Source: Chitinophaga filiformis (lineage in GTDB: Bacteria; Bacteroidota; Bacteroidia; Chitinophagales; Chitinophagaceae). Taken from it: DNA of 64,000 nt. Of the stretch, positions 1-7,967 are shown piece after piece. The position numbers and the translations under genes were made by a program. The stretch covers positions 1-64,000 of the forward strand of contig NZ_JAKIRP010000006.1 in assembly GCF_021646545.1 (NCBI RefSeq), written 5' to 3'. The first letter of the stretch is position 1. Each line of letters begins with the position of its first letter. The notes beneath the pieces were generated by a model. It saw only the letters and a list, made by a program, of their open reading frames with translations, ran no database searches and had not been told where the DNA came from.

Positions 1-62
1 GCAATACTTACCTTAAAACTCGCTTCATACACCGCTGGGCGGCCCATGGCTTTCTTTTTCAT
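1..62 (-). CDS. Partial transposase-like protein, N-terminus only
   Basis: An ATG at 60-62 on the minus strand opens a frame that runs off the left edge after about 20 codons. The visible residues include MGRPAVYEASFKVSI, which resembles the basic start of the small helix-turn-helix OrfA proteins of IS3-type elements in Bacteroidota. Only this fragment is visible, so family and intactness cannot be judged. It lies about 120 bases from a long perfect palindrome. A non-transposase DNA-binding protein remains possible. Confidence 0.45.
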   Translation of the reverse strand, partial: MKKKAMGRPAVYEASFKVSI

Positions 63-182
63 AATTAGTAATTTAATTTAGCTTACGCTTCTTACCAAAT
101 ATGTAAAGCCAATCCTGAATTAATACAATCTGTACGAACCGAAACCGCGGTTCAGAAAGTCAAAATCCAGGGATAAGGTTCA

Positions 183-278
183 GTCGAGGTTCGGTCGAGG
201 TAGGCTCATCCTCCCTTCATCTTCCGTTCCGGAACGGAAGATGAAGGGAGGATGAGCCTACCTCGACCGAACCTTGAC
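183..278. repeat. Long perfect palindrome (44-base arms, no loop)
   Basis: Bases 187-230 are exactly reverse-complementary to 231-274, centred on the 230/231 junction (TTCC/GGAA). After one mismatch the pairing continues to 183 and 278. There is no spacer, so it could form a cruciform or an 88-base RNA hairpin. It sits in the 535-base non-coding stretch between the transposase-like start and the GH28 gene. No poly-T tract follows on either side, so it is not a typical terminator. Its arm resembles that of the palindrome at 46880-46984 in layout (GA-rich blocks built around CGGAAGAT). Confidence 0.9.
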
Positions 279-344
279 TATATCTCAAGTACATAAAAGT
301 AAGGCGAGCCACCCCGGTACGACTATACTACAAACGGCTTTGAA

Positions 345-406
345 ATGGCTTTTACTTACGTCCCCCTACGTCTTTGAACGTAGATTGAAACGTAAGTAAA
401 AGCCAT
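345..406. repeat. Nested inverted repeat upstream of GH28 gene
   Basis: Outer arms 345-361 and 390-406 are perfect 17-base reverse complements. Inside them a second 6-base stem pairs 366-371 with 378-383. The rest of 63-597 has no gene I can support; a 65-codon minus-strand frame at 356-553 overlaps this hairpin and has no recognisable features. Confidence 0.8.
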
Positions 407-597
407 CTCAACGCAGTCTTCGTCCGGGATATATGTCCTCATGATCGGTTGTACAGTGTCGCCGTTATCAAGAGGCGATTTCAAGCCCAAACTCCCTACA
501 CACAGCAACACCGGAATGCCTGATAAACCACCCTTCATTAAATTGTCAAACAAACACTAATAATTCCCTATATTACCTTCCAAATTATTTCCCGTTG

Positions 598-2163
598 ATG
601 AAAAAACTCCTGATACTCTGCCTGTCCTGTATCGGTCTAACCGCCACTGCACAGGTATCCACCCATGTTCCAACGATCGGTGAAGTCGGGCCTGCAAAAC
701 TGCCGGCAACCATTGCTCCTGTTCAGGCCCCCTTTGCGATGCCGGCCTTTCAAAAGCCCGCATTCCCCTCATACACCATTACCATCAAAGGAAAAGCAAA
801 CACCCAGACACAGGAAATCCAAACAGCCATAGACGCGGTAAGCAAGCGCGGCGGAGGAACAGTGATCGTCCCTGCCGGCAACTGGCATACCGGACGCATC
901 ATATTAAAATCAAACGTTAATCTTCATCTGGAGGAAAACGCTGTTCTTAATTTCAGCGGAGAAGTGGCCGATTACCTCCCGGTTGTGTTCACCCGCACGG
1001 AAGGCGTGGAAGTTATGTCCCTCGGCGCCTGTATCTACGCCAACGAACAACATAATATCGCTGTTACCGGAAAAGGAAAACTGGTAGGCCCGCCCCGCGA
1101 TTGCCCTGTCAGGAAGCAGGTGATGCGCCAGGATGTGATCGAGAATGTGGTGGCCGCCAATAAACCAGTTAAAGAGAGAGTATACGATGGCCATAACGGC
1201 GGTCCGGTCTACCTCCCCATGTTTGTTTCTGCTGTCAACTGCAAAAATGTGTTTTTAGAGGGCATACAGCTCGAAAACACCCCTTTCTGGAACATTGTCC
1301 CTATTTATTGCGATAACGTCATTATAAGGGGGATTACGGTCAATTCTGTGGGTATTCCCAGTGGGGATGGTATCGATATCGAATCCAGCAGGAATGTGTT
1401 GATAGAATACTGCACGCTCAATTGTGGCGACGACTGCTTTACGCTGAAAGCCGGCCGCGGGGAAGATGGATTACGCATCGGCATGCCCACAGAGAATGTA
1501 GTCATCCGCTTTTGTCTGGCGCGCCAGGGACATGGAGGTATTACGGTTGGCAGCGAAACGGCCGCCATGATCAGGAACCTGTATGTACACGATGTAGTGT
1601 TTGACGATACAGAGGCAGGCCTGCGCTTTAAAACCAGGCGTCCCCGTGGTGGTGGTGGTGAAAACCTGTACTATGAGCGTATACGTATGCGCCTGCGACT
1701 GGACGCCTTCCGCTGGGATATGCTGGGCGCCAGAATGTATGTAGGTGCACTGGCCGACCGGCTGCCGGCCTTGCCTGTCAACAAACTAACGCCCGTTTAC
1801 AGGAACATACATGCAAAAGACATTGTTGTTGATAGCGCCAGAGCGCTTGTGCGAGTAGACGGTATACCGGAATCTCCTATGACCGGCTTCAATCTTGAAA
1901 ATGTAGAAGCCCATTGCAGCAAATTGATCCAGAGCACAGATGCGACTGATATAAAGATCTCGAATGCTACTATCTACAGTCCGGATTCACTGTTAACATT
2001 CACCGACAGCAGGAATATCATCTTCCGGCAGGTACGTTTCGTCAATCCATCCAATAAGATCGTCACCAATCTGTCCGGCGATCTTACTGACAATATCCGG
2101 TTCGAGAATGCCACTCCGCAAAGACCGGAAGGCTGGGAAACCAATAGCTGGAAAAGGAAATAA
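598..2163 (+). CDS. Secreted GH28 polygalacturonase-like pectinase
   Basis: Predicted exported glycoside hydrolase of family 28, which cleaves galacturonan backbones or side chains of pectin by inversion. It begins with a Sec signal peptide (MKKLLILCLSCIGLTATAQ). I use ATG 598 rather than the in-frame TTG three bases earlier. A right-handed parallel beta-helix is implied by repeated short hydrophobic strands. The GH28 signature elements occur in order: GDGID near residue 257, GDDC near 276, GHGG near 310 and RFK near 343, matching the catalytic aspartates, the conserved histidine and the RIK-type substrate motif. About 521 residues is normal for bacterial GH28. It stands alone, but fits functionally with the PL3 lyase and SusC/D locus 24 kb away. 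Exact substrate (homogalacturonan or rhamnogalacturonan) cannot be read from sequence. Confidence 0.92.
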   Translation: MKKLLILCLSCIGLTATAQVSTHVPTIGEVGPAKLPATIAPVQAPFAMPAFQKPAFPSYTITIKGKANTQTQEIQTAIDAVSKRGGGTVIVPAGNWHTGRIILKSNVNLHLEENAVLNFSGEVADYLPVVFTRTEGVEVMSLGACIYANEQHNIAVTGKGKLVGPPRDCPVRKQVMRQDVIENVVAANKPVKERVYDGHNGGPVYLPMFVSAVNCKNVFLEGIQLENTPFWNIVPIYCDNVIIRGITVNSVGIPSGDGIDIESSRNVLIEYCTLNCGDDCFTLKAGRGEDGLRIGMPTENVVIRFCLARQGHGGITVGSETAAMIRNLYVHDVVFDDTEAGLRFKTRRPRGGGGENLYYERIRMRLRLDAFRWDMLGARMYVGALADRLPALPVNKLTPVYRNIHAKDIVVDSARALVRVDGIPESPMTGFNLENVEAHCSKLIQSTDATDIKISNATIYSPDSLLTFTDSRNIIFRQVRFVNPSNKIVTNLSGDLTDNIRFENATPQRPEGWETNSWKRK

Positions 2164-2248
2164 AGAAACGGGAAAGCATCAGGAACAAACGGGCGTCACG
2201 AGATGCTGCTAAATGAGCACCTGCGTTCATCAGATATCTGAATAAAAT

Positions 2249-2322
2249 GAGCCTGTATCAGGCGTTGAAATGCCCCGAAAAGTTAGACCTTTTCGGGGCA
2301 TTTCAACGCCTGATACAGGCTC
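2249..2322. terminator. Perfect 34-base-pair bidirectional terminator hairpin
   Basis: Arms 2249-2282 and 2289-2322 are exact reverse complements around a 6-base loop (TTAGAC). The stem lies between convergent genes (GH28 on plus, MFS on minus). T-rich sequence follows on the plus side (GTTCTTTT) and also, read on the minus strand, past 2249 (CATTTTATT). The stem is far longer than a normal intrinsic terminator. Confidence 0.85.
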
Positions 2323-2328
2323 GTTCTT

Positions 2329-3540
2329 TTACGCTACGACCAGTTTAGCTGCAGTCCTTCTCACACGAACGGAATACAGGATCACCGCAGTCAATATCAC
2401 CGACATCACCAGGTAACGGAGCACCATATCCTGTTGAGTCACTATGCTGCCTGTCCGGGAAAGTGTAAAGCTGGAGATGGATGTCATTACATACACCAGT
2501 CCTCCCAGCAATCCACTTGCCATACCGGCATTCTGTGGGAAATACAACATGCCCTGAGTGAAGAAGAGATTATACAGAAATCCCGAACAGATGTGAATAA
2601 CGAAAGCGAATAACATCAGGCACCATAACTGCTGATAACCGTAACCTATCAGGAATAGCACGGTGATCAGTGTCAGTTGCACGATACCGGCAGTAGCCGC
2701 TTTCCTGTTGAAATCAAGCGCAATCAGACGTTTGCCGATGATCCCGCCTATCATCCAGGAAAATCCCAGTATCAGCGTACAATATCCGATCACAACAGCA
2801 TCGAAATGAAAACTGTTCTCGATCACAAACGGACCTGCTATGTTGAATACCATCACCACAGAATAAGCCATGCCCAATGTAATGATACCCAGCAGGAATT
2901 TTGTATTGCCCAGCATCATGGCATAATCCCCTTTTATCCTCGCCAGATCCACCTTCTTACGTTCTGCAATAGTCTCACCACTGAAGATCAATTCAAACAC
3001 CAGCATGAGGAACGCGTATATCGCCAGGAAATAAAAGTTTGACTGCCAGTTAAAGAATTTTTGCAGATAGCCTCCGAGGAAAGGCGCTACTATTGGGCCC
3101 AGCGACCAGATAATGGTGAAGAAACTAAGGAAGTGTTTCAACTTATCACCTGAGTAAAGATCAACAAAGAAAGCACGCTTGGAAACCACTACAAATGACA
3201 CGGCTACACCTTGTATAATCCTCAGGAAACAGATCAGCTCAACATTCTTCGTAATACCGATCAGTAATGAGGATACAATCAGCACGCCTAATCCGTACAT
3301 CGCTGGTTTAAACCTCCCAATGCTGTCCAGCAGGCTGCCGACAAACAGTTGGGAAATACCATAACTAAGGAAAAAACATGTAAGCGTGAGCTGTATATCA
3401 TGTTCCGCCGCCCCAAGGTCGTTGGCCATTGTAGGGAAAGACGGTAAATAAATATCTGTAACAAACCCCGACAAGGGAATTGAAATGAAAGCTAGTATTG
3501 TCGCTATCTTCTTTCTTCTATCTGATGCGCTTCTTAACAT
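2329..3540 (-). CDS. MFS exporter of the Bcr/CflA drug-resistance type
   Basis: A 403-residue inner-membrane protein with about 12 hydrophobic segments. The N-terminal part carries the Bcr/CflA hallmark DIYLPSFPTMANDLG (about residues 29-43) and the MFS loop motif in the form GSLLDSIGRFKP. The family exports small drugs, sulfonamides, bicyclomycin or amino acids in exchange for protons. An AraC-type regulator gene lies 91 bases upstream on the same strand, so it may control this pump (inference). Substrate is not predictable. Confidence 0.88.
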   Translation of the reverse strand: MLRSASDRRKKIATILAFISIPLSGFVTDIYLPSFPTMANDLGAAEHDIQLTLTCFFLSYGISQLFVGSLLDSIGRFKPAMYGLGVLIVSSLLIGITKNVELICFLRIIQGVAVSFVVVSKRAFFVDLYSGDKLKHFLSFFTIIWSLGPIVAPFLGGYLQKFFNWQSNFYFLAIYAFLMLVFELIFSGETIAERKKVDLARIKGDYAMMLGNTKFLLGIITLGMAYSVVMVFNIAGPFVIENSFHFDAVVIGYCTLILGFSWMIGGIIGKRLIALDFNRKAATAGIVQLTLITVLFLIGYGYQQLWCLMLFAFVIHICSGFLYNLFFTQGMLYFPQNAGMASGLLGGLVYVMTSISSFTLSRTGSIVTQQDMVLRYLVMSVILTAVILYSVRVRRTAAKLVVA

Positions 3541-3631
3541 AACCTATATACCTTTTTTGTGAATGACACAACAAAGGTATATCAGGTGTGAAGATCAGGG
3601 GTAATGTAATTCAAAGGAATAATTGTCTAAA

Positions 3632-4558
3632 TCAAAGAATCGCCTTGAGCTTTGACTGCCTGAACTGCAAAGGGGTGATTTCCATCGCTTTCTTGAAGAA
3701 ATGATTGAAATGAGCGGGTTCCTCGAATCCCAGACAGTAGCCCACCTGCGAGATATCCCATTGCGTATTCTGCAGCAGGGTCTTTGCCTCTTCCAGTACC
3801 CGGCTCTTAATAATGGCGGTAGTTGTGCTGCCAGTGGTACTCTTGATTACAGAATTCAAATGATTGACATGCACGTTCAGCGCCCGGGCAAAATCGGCCG
3901 GAGTTTTCATTGTCAGCGGATGAGCCGGGGAATCCAGGGGGAATTGCTGATGCAACAGCTCGTCGAACATCCTGAGCAAACGGGAAGATGCAGGCAATTC
4001 GCTGGTATAGTTACCATCGGGCTGGTCTACCAGCAGCGAATGCATCAACAGGCACAACAGGTTGCGTATCGCCTCATACTTAAAGGTATAATCGCTATGC
4101 GCCATCTCCATCATCTGTTCAAAATAAAGCGTTATAAGCCCCAGCTGTTTGTCGTCCAGGAATATAACAGGCTCACTCCATGCTTTGAACAGTGACGAAC
4201 GCTTAAAAATATCAAACTGGTAATGTTCGTTGAAGAATTCCTGGTTAAACAGGCAGTAATAACCATCCTGGTCGTCAGATAAACTAGTCCAGGAATACGG
4301 AACGGAAGGACAGGGCAACAATAAGGCAGGCCTGTCTATAATAATGGAGTTTCCTCCATAACACAGTTCCCCTGTTCCCAGTATCAACGTGATCTTATAA
4401 AAATCACGCCTGTTGTAAGGCGATTTGAAATTGCAATATTTCCGGGTATTTACATTAAAATGAGACTTACCACTTTGCAGATCATTATTACTTAATGGAA
4501 AGTTGATATGTGATCTTTCCCGGTAAAAGTCGGTCAATGTCTCCAATTGCTGGCTCAT
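3632..4558 (-). CDS. AraC-family transcriptional regulator
   Basis: About 308 residues, with a cupin-like sensing half and a C-terminal double helix-turn-helix. The second helix-turn-helix region contains ISQVGYCLGFEEPAHFNHFF followed by ITPLQFRQ, the AraC/XylS signature. The frame is open 34 codons further upstream, but that extension is not protein-like (tryptophan and arginine clusters), so I take ATG 4556-4558 (MSQQLETL). It lies upstream of the MFS exporter on the same strand and divergent from the hydroxylase-sulfotransferase genes, so either could be its target. Confidence 0.87.
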   Translation of the reverse strand: MSQQLETLTDFYRERSHINFPLSNNDLQSGKSHFNVNTRKYCNFKSPYNRRDFYKITLILGTGELCYGGNSIIIDRPALLLPCPSVPYSWTSLSDDQDGYYCLFNQEFFNEHYQFDIFKRSSLFKAWSEPVIFLDDKQLGLITLYFEQMMEMAHSDYTFKYEAIRNLLCLLMHSLLVDQPDGNYTSELPASSRLLRMFDELLHQQFPLDSPAHPLTMKTPADFARALNVHVNHLNSVIKSTTGSTTTAIIKSRVLEEAKTLLQNTQWDISQVGYCLGFEEPAHFNHFFKKAMEITPLQFRQSKLKAIL

Positions 4559-4702
4559 GGACGCAAAGGTATAGAAAATATGGGAATGACAGGAAGGGGC
4601 CCGCCGGGGCGGCCACCAATTACACATTCTGAAATTTATTAATAAAAACATCTTTTCCAAATCAATTAATACCCTATCTTAGCCTTACCTTACGCATTTT
4701 CA

Positions 4703-5377
4703 ATGAATTATATCAGATTCTCCGATACCTACGACGAAGCCTTACTTGTTGCTGAACTCCAGCAGGTATTGCAACAGGACTGGCCACTGCATTTCAACAC
4801 CAAAGATTTTAACGGCGACTGGCGTAGCATCTCCCTTCGTTCTGCCACTGGCAGGAACGACGATATCTATGCCCAGGCAGACGTGGCATATAAAAATACC
4901 CCGGCCCTGGCAATAATGCCCTATGTACAACAGATACTGGACACATGGCAATGTGAAAAGGAGGCCGTACGATTACTTTCCCTCGCGCCCGGTAGCGAGA
5001 TTAAACCTCATAAGGATATGGGCTGTGGATACCGTCACGGCAATTTCAGAATTCATATTCCCATCATCACCAATCCTGAGGTATACTTTACCGTGGCTGA
5101 TGAAACACTGCATCTGCAGGCAGGTGAATGCTGGTACATGGACTTCAGTCAGACGCATAGTATCATCAACCGTGGTAATACTGCCAGAATTCACCTGATC
5201 ATGGATTGTATACGCAACGAATGGACCGATCAACTATTCGCAGCGCATGGCTTTGACCTTGCAGAAAAGGCACCATCATATGATGCAGCAACGAAAGCCA
5301 GGATGATTGAAGAGTTGGGAAAAATTGACACAGACGTGGCCAGAAACATTATCGCCAGCCTAAAAGCAGAAAGCTAA
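4703..5377 (+). CDS. Aspartyl/asparaginyl beta-hydroxylase-family dioxygenase
   Basis: A 224-residue soluble Fe(II)/2-oxoglutarate oxygenase of the Asp/Arg-hydroxylase family (PF05118), which also includes cis-proline hydroxylases. The core APGSEIKPHKDMG gives the metal ligands His103 and Asp105, and the distal His is His152 (QTHSIINRG). An arginine follows in RIHLIMD, suited to binding 2-oxoglutarate. No signal peptide is present, so it acts in the cytoplasm on a free amino acid, peptide or small molecule. Its stop overlaps the start of the sulfotransferase by one base (TAATG), which implies translational coupling and a shared pathway. Substrate unknown. Confidence 0.85.
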   Translation: MNYIRFSDTYDEALLVAELQQVLQQDWPLHFNTKDFNGDWRSISLRSATGRNDDIYAQADVAYKNTPALAIMPYVQQILDTWQCEKEAVRLLSLAPGSEIKPHKDMGCGYRHGNFRIHIPIITNPEVYFTVADETLHLQAGECWYMDFSQTHSIINRGNTARIHLIMDCIRNEWTDQLFAAHGFDLAEKAPSYDAATKARMIEELGKIDTDVARNIIASLKAES

Positions 5378-6339
5378 TGCAGACATCCTTCATTACAAAC
5401 TGGATACCTTACAAACTGAGTTATACTCCACAGGGATGGATCGTAAAATGGCTGGACCTGGCAGACAAGCGGATGATCCTTCCTTTTTTCGATGAGACCA
5501 TCCAGGTGTGCCGGATCAAACAACGGGAACGCTCCCGTCTGGAAAGTATGTCTACAATGGATTTGGCCGTTGATGTCAGTAAAGACCTGCCCGCACTGGA
5601 GCCATCAGCTTTCGTCTTTCATGTATCCCGCTGTGGCTCTACCCTGCTATCACAGGCATTTTCAGCACCGGAGGAAAACATTGTAGTAGCAGAAGCACCG
5701 CTGCTGGATGAGATTTTAAGAGCGCGGGAACATCAGCCGGACCTTTCTTTATCTACACTTAAGACGTGGTTCAGCACTGCGGTTATGCTGATGGGACAAC
5801 AACGCAATTTTAAAGAGCAGCACTATATCATCAAACTAGACAGCTGGCATATTCATTTCTACGAATTGCTGAGAGAATGGTATCCACATACGCCTTTTTT
5901 CTTCCTCTACCGTAAACCGGATGAGGTGATCGCATCGCACGATAAACGCAGGGGTATTCATGCAGTTCCCGGTATGGTCTCTCCTGCCCTGCTCGGAATT
6001 GATGATCCCGCGCATTTTGGGGGCGATTTTAACCGTTATACCGCCCAGGTGCTACAACAATTCTATCTGAAACTGCAAAGCATTCTTGGGCTTAATCATG
6101 CCTATAATTGCTTTTTTGATTATGCAGATGGTGTTCAGGAAATGATGGCAAGTTTTAGCACGTTCTCAGGGGTGGTCATAAAAGATGAGGAACAGGTACA
6201 TCATCGCCTGAAGTATCATAGTAAGGCGGCACAGGAAGTATTTAAACCGGAATCGTTCGACAACAGGGAGCGCTTCTTTTTTCAGCATACACACGACGCA
6301 TACGTACAATTAAGGTCTTTGCACACATCAACTGTCTGA
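5377..6339 (+). CDS. PAPS-dependent sulfotransferase-family protein
   Basis: A 320-residue cytoplasmic protein. FHVSRCGSTLLSQAF (about residues 82-96) is the 5'-phosphosulfate loop that binds PAPS. FFFLYRKPDEVIASHDKRRG further on matches the 3'-phosphate region where a conserved arginine and serine contact PAPS. It would move a sulfuryl group to a hydroxyl or amine. It starts inside the stop of the hydroxylase gene and is followed 160 bases later by an APS kinase that could supply PAPS. An attractive reading (inference) is that the hydroxylase creates the hydroxyl that this enzyme sulfates. Some members of this fold are not sulfotransferases, so activity is unproven. Confidence 0.8.
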   Translation: MQTSFITNWIPYKLSYTPQGWIVKWLDLADKRMILPFFDETIQVCRIKQRERSRLESMSTMDLAVDVSKDLPALEPSAFVFHVSRCGSTLLSQAFSAPEENIVVAEAPLLDEILRAREHQPDLSLSTLKTWFSTAVMLMGQQRNFKEQHYIIKLDSWHIHFYELLREWYPHTPFFFLYRKPDEVIASHDKRRGIHAVPGMVSPALLGIDDPAHFGGDFNRYTAQVLQQFYLKLQSILGLNHAYNCFFDYADGVQEMMASFSTFSGVVIKDEEQVHHRLKYHSKAAQEVFKPESFDNRERFFFQHTHDAYVQLRSLHTSTV

Positions 6340-6521
6340 CGGAACGGATTATTCATTTCAATTTGTCTGACAGTTTGTAACAGCACATTTCATTTAATTC
6401 AATCTATGTGAACAGTTTTAACGGCACGTACCATTCAATTCAACCTAACTGAAAGCTTTAACGGTACGTATCTTTAATTCATCTATCTGGCAGGTTTCAA
6501 TGGGACAAATCATTCAATTCA
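6336..6521 (+). repeat. Degenerate tandem repeats (about 41 bases) running into the APS-kinase start
   Basis: Five diverged copies begin near 6336, 6367, 6409, 6449 and 6487, with periods of about 30, 41, 41 and 38. Each has the order CTGA-ACAG-TTTTAACGG-ACGTA-CATTCAATTCAA-CTAT. In the last copy the position corresponding to ACGG is ATGG, the APS-kinase start codon, so the repeat extends into its first seven codons. The first copy begins at the stop of the sulfotransferase. Confidence 0.7.
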
Positions 6522-7036
6522 CGGGTTTATCAGGTACAGGTAAAACAACGCTGTCTGGCGCCTTGCTGGAATGGGGTAATCTTCATGGTATAAAAATTAA
6601 ACTGATAGACGGCGACATCTACCGGCAAACGCTGTGTAAAGATCTGGGCTTCAGTAAGGCCGACAGACTGGAAAACATCTCCCGGCTGGGGGCTTACGCC
6701 GCGGCTATAGCGGCGGACTATGACTATGTCTTCATTGCGGCTATTAATCCCTACGAAGAAGGCAGGAATAATCTGAAGGTCAGGTATAGCGCTGCACTTA
6801 TCTGGCTGAAATGCAGTCTGCAGGCATTGATACAGCGTGACCCGAAAGGGTTGTACCGGAAAGCCCTGCTGCCCGACTCGCACCCTGAGAAGATCCATAA
6901 CCTGACCGGCCTGAATGATACTTTTGAGGAGCCACTACATCCGGATCTCATCCTGGATACAGGCAGCTTAAGTGTAGAAGACTGCCTTACCACAACAATT
7001 ACCTTCCTTAAAACGCAAATGGCACATTTTATTTAA
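6500..7036 (+). CDS. cysC: Adenylylsulfate (APS) kinase
   Basis: A 178-residue P-loop kinase that phosphorylates APS to PAPS, the sulfate donor for sulfotransferases. The Walker A motif GLSGTGKTT is at residues 9-17. The APS kinase motif DGD (37-39) with the following YRQTLCKDLGFS is present, as is FSKADRLENISRLG, which corresponds to the family's FSxxDRxENxRRxGE. GLNDTFEEPLHPDLILDTG matches the C-terminal lid. The usual arginine and glutamate of RR-GE are altered to SR-GA, so it is somewhat divergent. No ATP sulfurylase is in the window, so this looks like a dedicated PAPS supply for the adjacent sulfotransferase rather than part of assimilation. The initiation region lies in a tandem repeat. 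Confidence 0.87.
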   Translation: MGQIIQFTGLSGTGKTTLSGALLEWGNLHGIKIKLIDGDIYRQTLCKDLGFSKADRLENISRLGAYAAAIAADYDYVFIAAINPYEEGRNNLKVRYSAALIWLKCSLQALIQRDPKGLYRKALLPDSHPEKIHNLTGLNDTFEEPLHPDLILDTGSLSVEDCLTTTITFLKTQMAHFI

Positions 7037-7208
7037 TATTGGCGAACAGGCCACGTGAAATTATCGAAGGTGTATAATCTTCTATTAAAGGGCGAATAAG
7101 GAGCCATATACAAAGATTAATGTAGGATTGATAGGAGTAATATGTGAATATGGCGGTTTTTACCTTATTTTTATATTCGAATCTGAAAACGCGATTCGCC
7201 CTTGCCAA

Positions 7209-7967
7209 ATGCCTTTATCCCGCAGAACTTTCCTTAAAAGGACTTTTTTTGTTTTTGGCCTTCTAAGTGCATGTCGTAAACAAAAAGAAGTGGACAATTA
7301 TGACACGAGTGAAAGTATTTTAAACATCACATTGGATAGAAAATTCAATTTATCGGCCACCGACAAACTGCTCTTCATAGGGGATTCTATTACTGATTTT
7401 AACCGCGACCGGAATATAACTGCTCCCAATGAAGAAGCGGGGCTGGGAAAAGGATTCGTGCGTCAAATAAGTACAGAATTATTAGGATCAGGTAAATTTG
7501 CAAACTTAGAAATTTACAATCGTGGTTATTCCGGGTATGTAACTGAGGAGCTTTTATTGAAGTTTGAAGCAGATGTTTTAACAATCAATGCCAATGTGAT
7601 CAGTATTCTCATTGGTGTAAATGATCTGAGAAATAATCATGCGCCGCTTCATTACTACGGTTTCTATAAGCAACTGATTTCCAAAATAAGACAGCAATTG
7701 CCAGCCGCAGAGATCATTATATGCGAACCATTCACTCTTCCCAATGCAGAAAACTATGAAACGATGCAGGCCAATCTGCATGAATACCGGAAGGTGGTCA
7801 GAACGTTGGCCAGAGATTATAAAACAACGTTTATCCCTTATAACGAATATTTCCTGGCCGAGTCAAAAACGACGCCGGTGGAGGATCTCCTCTATGATGG
7901 TATACATCCTGCCTCTAAGGGTTTTGAGCTGCTAAAGGAAAAATGGTTGTCCTGGATGAACAACTAA
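7209..7967 (+). CDS. SGNH/GDSL hydrolase, Tat-type lipoprotein
   Basis: I start at ATG 7209 (MPLSRRTFLKRTFF), because this places a twin-arginine motif (SRRTFLK) and a lipobox (LLSAC) at the N-terminus; the open frame upstream to 7128 is unlikely to be coding. The mature 230-residue domain is an SGNH esterase: block I is GDSIT with Ser60, block III is GVNDLRNN, and block V is DGIHP with Asp230 and His233. Likely anchored in a membrane of the envelope and acting on acyl or acetyl esters. It ends tail-to-tail with the next gene, sharing the stop region at 7964-7967. Confidence 0.85.
   Translation: MPLSRRTFLKRTFFVFGLLSACRKQKEVDNYDTSESILNITLDRKFNLSATDKLLFIGDSITDFNRDRNITAPNEEAGLGKGFVRQISTELLGSGKFANLEIYNRGYSGYVTEELLLKFEADVLTINANVISILIGVNDLRNNHAPLHYYGFYKQLISKIRQQLPAAEIIICEPFTLPNAENYETMQANLHEYRKVVRTLARDYKTTFIPYNEYFLAESKTTPVEDLLYDGIHPASKGFELLKEKWLSWMNN

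Noticed and set aside
356..553. 65-codon minus-strand frame (MFDNLMKGGLSGIPVLLCVG...)
   Set aside because: Overlaps the nested hairpin, has no recognised motif and ends inside it; likely non-coding.
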